Both the position numbers and the translations under genes were made by a program. A stretch of DNA of 64,000 nt, taken from Gottfriedia acidiceleris. GTDB lineage: Bacteria; Bacillota; Bacilli; Bacillales; Bacillaceae_G. Below are positions 59,944-64,000 of this stretch, piece by piece (position 1 is the first letter of the stretch; each line of letters starts with the position of its first letter). The DNA lies in assembly GCF_023115465.1 (NCBI RefSeq), contig NZ_CP096034.1:1364001-1428000 (forward strand), read 5' to 3'. The notes beneath the pieces were generated by a model. That model did not search any database, was not told the origin of the DNA, and worked only from the letters and a program-made list of their open reading frames with translations.

Positions 59944-62900
59944 ATGATACAAAAACTGGACTATTTGAAGGATCGCTTGAGTGATTTAAGTAAACGTAAC
60001 CGCTCAATTCGCCTTATGAAGTTAGCAGATAAATGGGCGGTTGATTTAACAGAATTAGAATCTGTTTATCAAGATAAGAATCAAAATTCTTCTCTTCTTG
60101 ATGATATTTTAAAGAATAAGAAAAATGAGATTTTATTATTTAAAAGAGATATAAATGATGAAAAGAAAATGCTTCTTTCACATAAATTAACTACCTTACA
60201 CCGTAATTTAAAAGGGATTGAAGAAGAAACTGGAATGTATGATTTATATTTAGGCTATCCATTCTTAACTGGAAAAATGATGGATGGTACTTTTTTTAGA
60301 GCACCTGTTTTCTTATACCCGATCAAGTTAGAAAAAAACGGTTTAACTTGGAATCTAGTTAAAGGTGAAGGAGAAAAATTAATTAATAGGACTCTGTTCT
60401 TAGCCTTAAAAAAACTAAATGAATTTAATATAGAAGAGAAAATGTTAGATGAAGAGTATTTTTCTAATGTTACTTCAATTCAAGAACTTCATGAATGGTT
60501 TAAAGAATTCGATTATAATTTTCCAATTAAAAACACATTAATTCAAAAATTTCAAAACTATACATTAAAAGACATTCCCAAATTAAATGATGGAGAAATT
60601 GCACTTGAGAGTTTAGCAGTACTAGGTTGTTTTCCTCAAGGGAATTCTGCAGTAATAAAAGACTATGATTTATTAAAATCTATTCTGGAAGAGAATGGTG
60701 ATCTAGGGTTTATTTCTGAATTATTATTTGAAGACGAAAATATTATAAATGATTCATTATTATCACCGATTATAGAAGAAGTAGAAAAAAATATTGATGA
60801 ACGAGATAAAGTTTTTTTATTACCTACAGATGGTTCCCAAGAAGAAATTCTTCAATTAGCTAGAAACCAAAAGGGTTTAGTAGTTCATGGTCCTCCAGGG
60901 ACGGGAAAATCTCAAGTTATTGTTAATTTAATTACAGATGCAATTAATCAGAAGAAAAAGGTATTAGTTGTTTGTCAAAAAAGAGCAGCATTGGATGTAG
61001 TAAATCAAAGACTTGATGGATTGGGTTTATCCAAGTTTGCAGCTCTAGTACATGATGAGAAGAACGACCGTCAAAAACTATATTCAAAGATTCAACAGTT
61101 GATAAATATACCTATTCAAATAAACGATTCAAACCAAAAAGAATTTGAGTTTGTAAGTTCCCAATTAAGAATGAGTGAAGGCCAGTTAAATGATATTTCA
61201 AAGGCTTTATTTGAAGTGCAGGATTTTGGTTATAGAGCGTATGATTTATATAGTATCTCTAAACCAAAGGATGAAATGAAGCGCCTTGTTAATGTTAAAC
61301 CTTATTTAAATAAATTGAGTAGATACAATTTAGAGGATATTCTTGCGGAGGTTTATACTTACGGGGAATATTATGCAAGATTTGGAAATGAAAGTTATCC
61401 ATGGAAACAAAGAAAGAGTTTTAAGGATTTAGAGTTAAAAGATCAATCGATAATGACAGATACTTTAAATGATTTAATTGAAAGCGCAAAAATTACTGTT
61501 TCTAAATTAGACGAGTTTGAACAAAATTTTGTTACTCCTGAATATGCAAAATTAGTTCAAGAAAAAATTGAGAAGATTTATGAGGATCTAGATGATAGTA
61601 AGAAACGCTCTTTTAAGAACATTAGATTATGGATTTGGACTTCTTTTACTGGAAAAAATATTATTGAAGAGCTATTAGAGGGGAATAAGTTTAAAGGAAC
61701 AAGTTCAAAAGAATGGATTAGATTAAAGCAATGGTTAAAAACGCTTTATGACCTTTCTAAAGAAACAGAAAAATTTATGTCGAAGTTAAAAAATTTAATT
61801 CCATATGTAGCTGAAGATTGGATTACAAGTATGGAAAAGCTAGTTAATGATGGAAAGATACCATTAATTGAGCTTGAAAAAATGCATGAATATATTTTCT
61901 CAGACTTTGAAGAGTTAAGAAGAATGGACCGTTTTTATCATGATAAGGATGAAACAGTAATTTCATTAATAGAACTAGCCATTAAAGAAGTACCTTTCGT
62001 AGAAAATAATCTAGCAAAAGAATGGATTGATTCTCTACAAGATTCGATTTATTTACATTGGATTGATGAAATTGAAAGAAAACATCCGATAATTGAAGCG
62101 ATTAGTACAGAGCAGTTTAATAGAATTCGTGAGAAATTGAAAAATTTAATCGAACAAAAACGAAATATTGGTAAACTTATGCTTCAAAATAAATTATTAA
62201 GTTCAATCGAAGAAACTAAATTAAACTTTGGTAAAGCGATTAAAGAGCTTAGCCATCAAACATCTAAAAAGCGACAGTTATGGCCATTAAGAAAATTGGT
62301 AAGAGAGTTTTCAGATAAAGGACTAACGGAATTACTACCAGTTTGGTTATTGTCACCTGAGGTTGTATCATCAATTTTACCTCTAACTGAAGGTTTATTT
62401 GATCGTGTTATTTTTGATGAAGCGTCTCAATGTACAGTTGAAAATGGACTTCCTTCTATCTATAGAGGGAAAACAGTAGTTGTTGCTGGAGATGAAATGC
62501 AATTACCACCATCTAATTTATTCCAAGGAAGCATGGAGGTAGATGAAGATGATGAAACAATGGGTGAGATTGAGGAATCAAAGAGCTTACTAAACTTGTC
62601 TAAGCGTCATTTTCAAGAAAGCATTTTACAATGGCATTATCGATCTAAGTCTGAGGAATTAATTAATTTTTCAAATTATGCTTTTTATAATTCTAATATT
62701 CAAATTGCACCAAACGTTGAACCTTTAAAACAACCTGCTGCAATAACTTGGAAAAAAATCGATGGATTATGGATAAACCAATCGAATCTTATAGAGGCAC
62801 AATTTGTTGTATCAGAACTTAAAAAACAAATAATTACCTATCCAAATTTATCGGTTGGAATCATTACTTTTAATGCTAAACAGCAAGAAAAAATACTAGA

Positions 62901-63696
62901 TGAGATTGAAAAACTTGCTGAAACAGATAAAGAATTTGAAGTGATCTATAATCAAATACAATCACGTGATTTGGATGAAAGAATATTTGTAAAAAATATC
63001 GAAAACGTACAAGGTGATGAGCGTGACGTAATTATCTTCTCAATTGGGTATGCTAAAGGAGAGAATGGTAGAGTTTATAATCGTTTTGGTACTTTAAGTC
63101 AATCTGGCGGAGAAAATAGATTAAATGTAGCAGTAAGTCGTGCAAAAGAAAAAATCCTAGTAGTTTCAAGTATTGAGCCAAGTGAACTTGATGTATCAAA
63201 TTCTAAAAATAGAGGTCCGAAATTATTAAAAGCATATCTTGAATATGCTAAGGCTACTTCTGAAAACAATCGAGATCTAGTTACAAGTACGCTAAAAGAT
63301 ATTCAAGAAGGAAGCAACACTATGGTTAGCTCACCAGCATTACATTTTGATTCAGGGTTTGAAGTTCAAGTTTATGATATGTTAGTTGAACTAGGATACG
63401 AAGTCCATACTCAAGTAGGTTTATCAGGATATCGTATTGATTTAGCAATTGTTGATCCAAATGATCCTTCTAAATACCTTCTTGGTATTGAATGTGATGG
63501 AGCTATGTACCATAGCTCACCAAGTGCTAAAGAAAGAGATGTTTATCGCCAAAAATTCCTTGAAGATAGAGGATGGAAAATTGAACGTATTTGGAGTAGG
63601 AATTGGTGGAAAAACCGTTCCGGTGAAATTGAAAGAATCGAACATGTTATTAAAGATTTGATTAAGAAACAAAAAGTAGCTGAGTTAATACTTTAG
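59944..63696 (+). CDS. DUF4011-type SF1 helicase with C-terminal Vsr-like nuclease, 1250 aa
   Basis: The N-terminal domain (1-130) starts LKDRLSDLSKRNRSIRLMKL, the DUF4011 signature. The helicase core has Walker A GPPGTGKS (316-323), motif Ia KVLVVCQKRAALDVVNQRL, Walker B VIFDEASQC (Asp825, Glu826), motif III VVVAGDEMQLPP, and motifs V-VI VQGDERDVIIFSIGYAKG and RLNVAVSRAKEKI, as in UPF1-like SF1 (COG1112) helicases. The C-terminal 110 residues form a Vsr/DUF559-like endonuclease (YRIDLAIVDP with Asp1166, LGIECDGAMYH with Glu1183 and Asp1185, RVWxxxW-like IERIWSRNWW). Such multidomain proteins are frequent in phage-defence islands. ATG 59944 is preferred, with GAAAGG about ten bases upstream; TTG 59935 abuts that site. 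Confidence 0.9.
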   Translation: MIQKLDYLKDRLSDLSKRNRSIRLMKLADKWAVDLTELESVYQDKNQNSSLLDDILKNKKNEILLFKRDINDEKKMLLSHKLTTLHRNLKGIEEETGMYDLYLGYPFLTGKMMDGTFFRAPVFLYPIKLEKNGLTWNLVKGEGEKLINRTLFLALKKLNEFNIEEKMLDEEYFSNVTSIQELHEWFKEFDYNFPIKNTLIQKFQNYTLKDIPKLNDGEIALESLAVLGCFPQGNSAVIKDYDLLKSILEENGDLGFISELLFEDENIINDSLLSPIIEEVEKNIDERDKVFLLPTDGSQEEILQLARNQKGLVVHGPPGTGKSQVIVNLITDAINQKKKVLVVCQKRAALDVVNQRLDGLGLSKFAALVHDEKNDRQKLYSKIQQLINIPIQINDSNQKEFEFVSSQLRMSEGQLNDISKALFEVQDFGYRAYDLYSISKPKDEMKRLVNVKPYLNKLSRYNLEDILAEVYTYGEYYARFGNESYPWKQRKSFKDLELKDQSIMTDTLNDLIESAKITVSKLDEFEQNFVTPEYAKLVQEKIEKIYEDLDDSKKRSFKNIRLWIWTSFTGKNIIEELLEGNKFKGTSSKEWIRLKQWLKTLYDLSKETEKFMSKLKNLIPYVAEDWITSMEKLVNDGKIPLIELEKMHEYIFSDFEELRRMDRFYHDKDETVISLIELAIKEVPFVENNLAKEWIDSLQDSIYLHWIDEIERKHPIIEAISTEQFNRIREKLKNLIEQKRNIGKLMLQNKLLSSIEETKLNFGKAIKELSHQTSKKRQLWPLRKLVREFSDKGLTELLPVWLLSPEVVSSILPLTEGLFDRVIFDEASQCTVENGLPSIYRGKTVVVAGDEMQLPPSNLFQGSMEVDEDDETMGEIEESKSLLNLSKRHFQESILQWHYRSKSEELINFSNYAFYNSNIQIAPNVEPLKQPAAITWKKIDGLWINQSNLIEAQFVVSELKKQIITYPNLSVGIITFNAKQQEKILDEIEKLAETDKEFEVIYNQIQSRDLDERIFVKNIENVQGDERDVIIFSIGYAKGENGRVYNRFGTLSQSGGENRLNVAVSRAKEKILVVSSIEPSELDVSNSKNRGPKLLKAYLEYAKATSENNRDLVTSTLKDIQEGSNTMVSSPALHFDSGFEVQVYDMLVELGYEVHTQVGLSGYRIDLAIVDPNDPSKYLLGIECDGAMYHSSPSAKERDVYRQKFLEDRGWKIERIWSRNWWKNRSGEIERIEHVIKDLIKKQKVAELIL

Positions 63697-63756
63697 TACA
63701 TTACAGATGTGTAAATCAATAAAAACATATTTTTTATAAATTATGAAGGCATAACA

Positions 63757-63793
63757 AAAAACACTTTAAATTTTTTATTTAGAGTGTTTTTTA
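63757..63793. terminator. Intrinsic terminator, probably bidirectional
   Basis: AAAAAACACTTTAAA and TTTAGAGTGTTTTTT form a hairpin between the helicase gene and a convergent partial gene. Confidence 0.75.
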
Positions 63794-63857
63794 CTTTTAG
63801 AATATTAAGTTGTTTACGAACGATTAAAGATTAATCATCCCTATTAAATTGATAGTT

Positions 63858-64000
63858 CTAAAAAGCAGGTTCATGTTCATTTAATGGTTTCCACTTAATA
63901 TTTCCAGATAAACTTGAACATTCATTATAAATACTTTGTAAAAATGCAATTCTTGTAGGAGTAGTTTTGCCCGTTTGGTTCTTCAAAGTTTCATTTAATG
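63858..64000 (-). CDS. C-terminal part of an unrecognised protein, 5' end outside the window
   Basis: The minus frame entering from the right edge reads LNETLKNQTGKTTPTRIAFL, then QSIYNECSSLSGNIKWKPLN and EHEPAF before the stop at 63858-63860. About 47 residues are visible, helical with a polar tail. Nothing identifies the family. It converges with the helicase gene and shares its terminator. Confidence 0.4.
   Translation of the reverse strand, partial: LNETLKNQTGKTTPTRIAFLQSIYNECSSLSGNIKWKPLNEHEPAF

Noticed and set aside
1-64000. CRISPR arrays, tRNA and rRNA genes
   Set aside because: No regularly spaced direct repeats and no recognisable tRNA or rRNA signatures were found while reading both strands.

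Overview
The window is low-GC DNA with Bacillaceae-style genes: strong AGGAGG ribosome-binding sites, frequent TTG starts, lipoprotein and Sec signal peptides, LCP, Vpr-like and YwaF-like families. A Bacillus or Gottfriedia-like Firmicute is likely, but this is inference from gene content. No rRNA, tRNA or CRISPR array was seen.

Layout. 1-13 kb is a loose collection of small hypothetical genes and housekeeping-type singletons (methyltransferase, VOC, RibD-C/DHFR-like, YwaF-like, GNAT, HEAT). It is littered with decayed genes and with a palindromic intergenic repeat family that has a GCATGC or closely related core. 13-19 kb holds an LCP cell-wall enzyme and two short operons. Each operon sits behind a copy of the same roughly 390-bp duplicated promoter block and encodes a secreted protein plus a tethered partner, with a small membrane protein gene divergent from it. 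19-33.4 kb is a tandem array of three giant Vpr-like subtilases of about 1350 residues, each with a cohesin-like module and a C-terminal dockerin. Each is monocistronic, with its own terminator and a leader carrying a pair of AATTCCCCC-type motifs.

33.4-36.5 kb is mobile-element debris: a decayed subtilase on the minus strand, two diverged copies of a small-gene module, a truncated serine recombinase and a truncated permease. 36.6-38.6 kb pairs a saccharopine-dehydrogenase/homospermidine-synthase-like enzyme with a bacterial SET-domain protein. 39.2-42.6 kb is a polar amino acid ABC importer followed by an IclR regulator. 43-44.4 kb is a sugar PTS EIIBC. 44.6-47.2 kb is a three-gene ABC-2 type transporter. 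47.2-49.9 kb holds small singletons, including a C-terminally truncated MreC-like protein.

50-64 kb starts with a two-component system on the minus strand. Divergent from it is a run of genes: a zinc-ribbon DUF4352-like membrane protein, a J-domain-like membrane protein, a GrpE-like small protein and a divergent Hsp70. Next come a fusion of a putative modified-base reader with an HNH nuclease, and a 1250-residue DUF4011-type SF1 helicase with a Vsr-like C-terminal nuclease. I read the last 12 kb as a candidate conflict or defence island built around a self-contained, membrane-tethered Hsp70 triad. With the three dockerin proteases and the duplicated secreted-protein operons, it is the most interesting part of the window.
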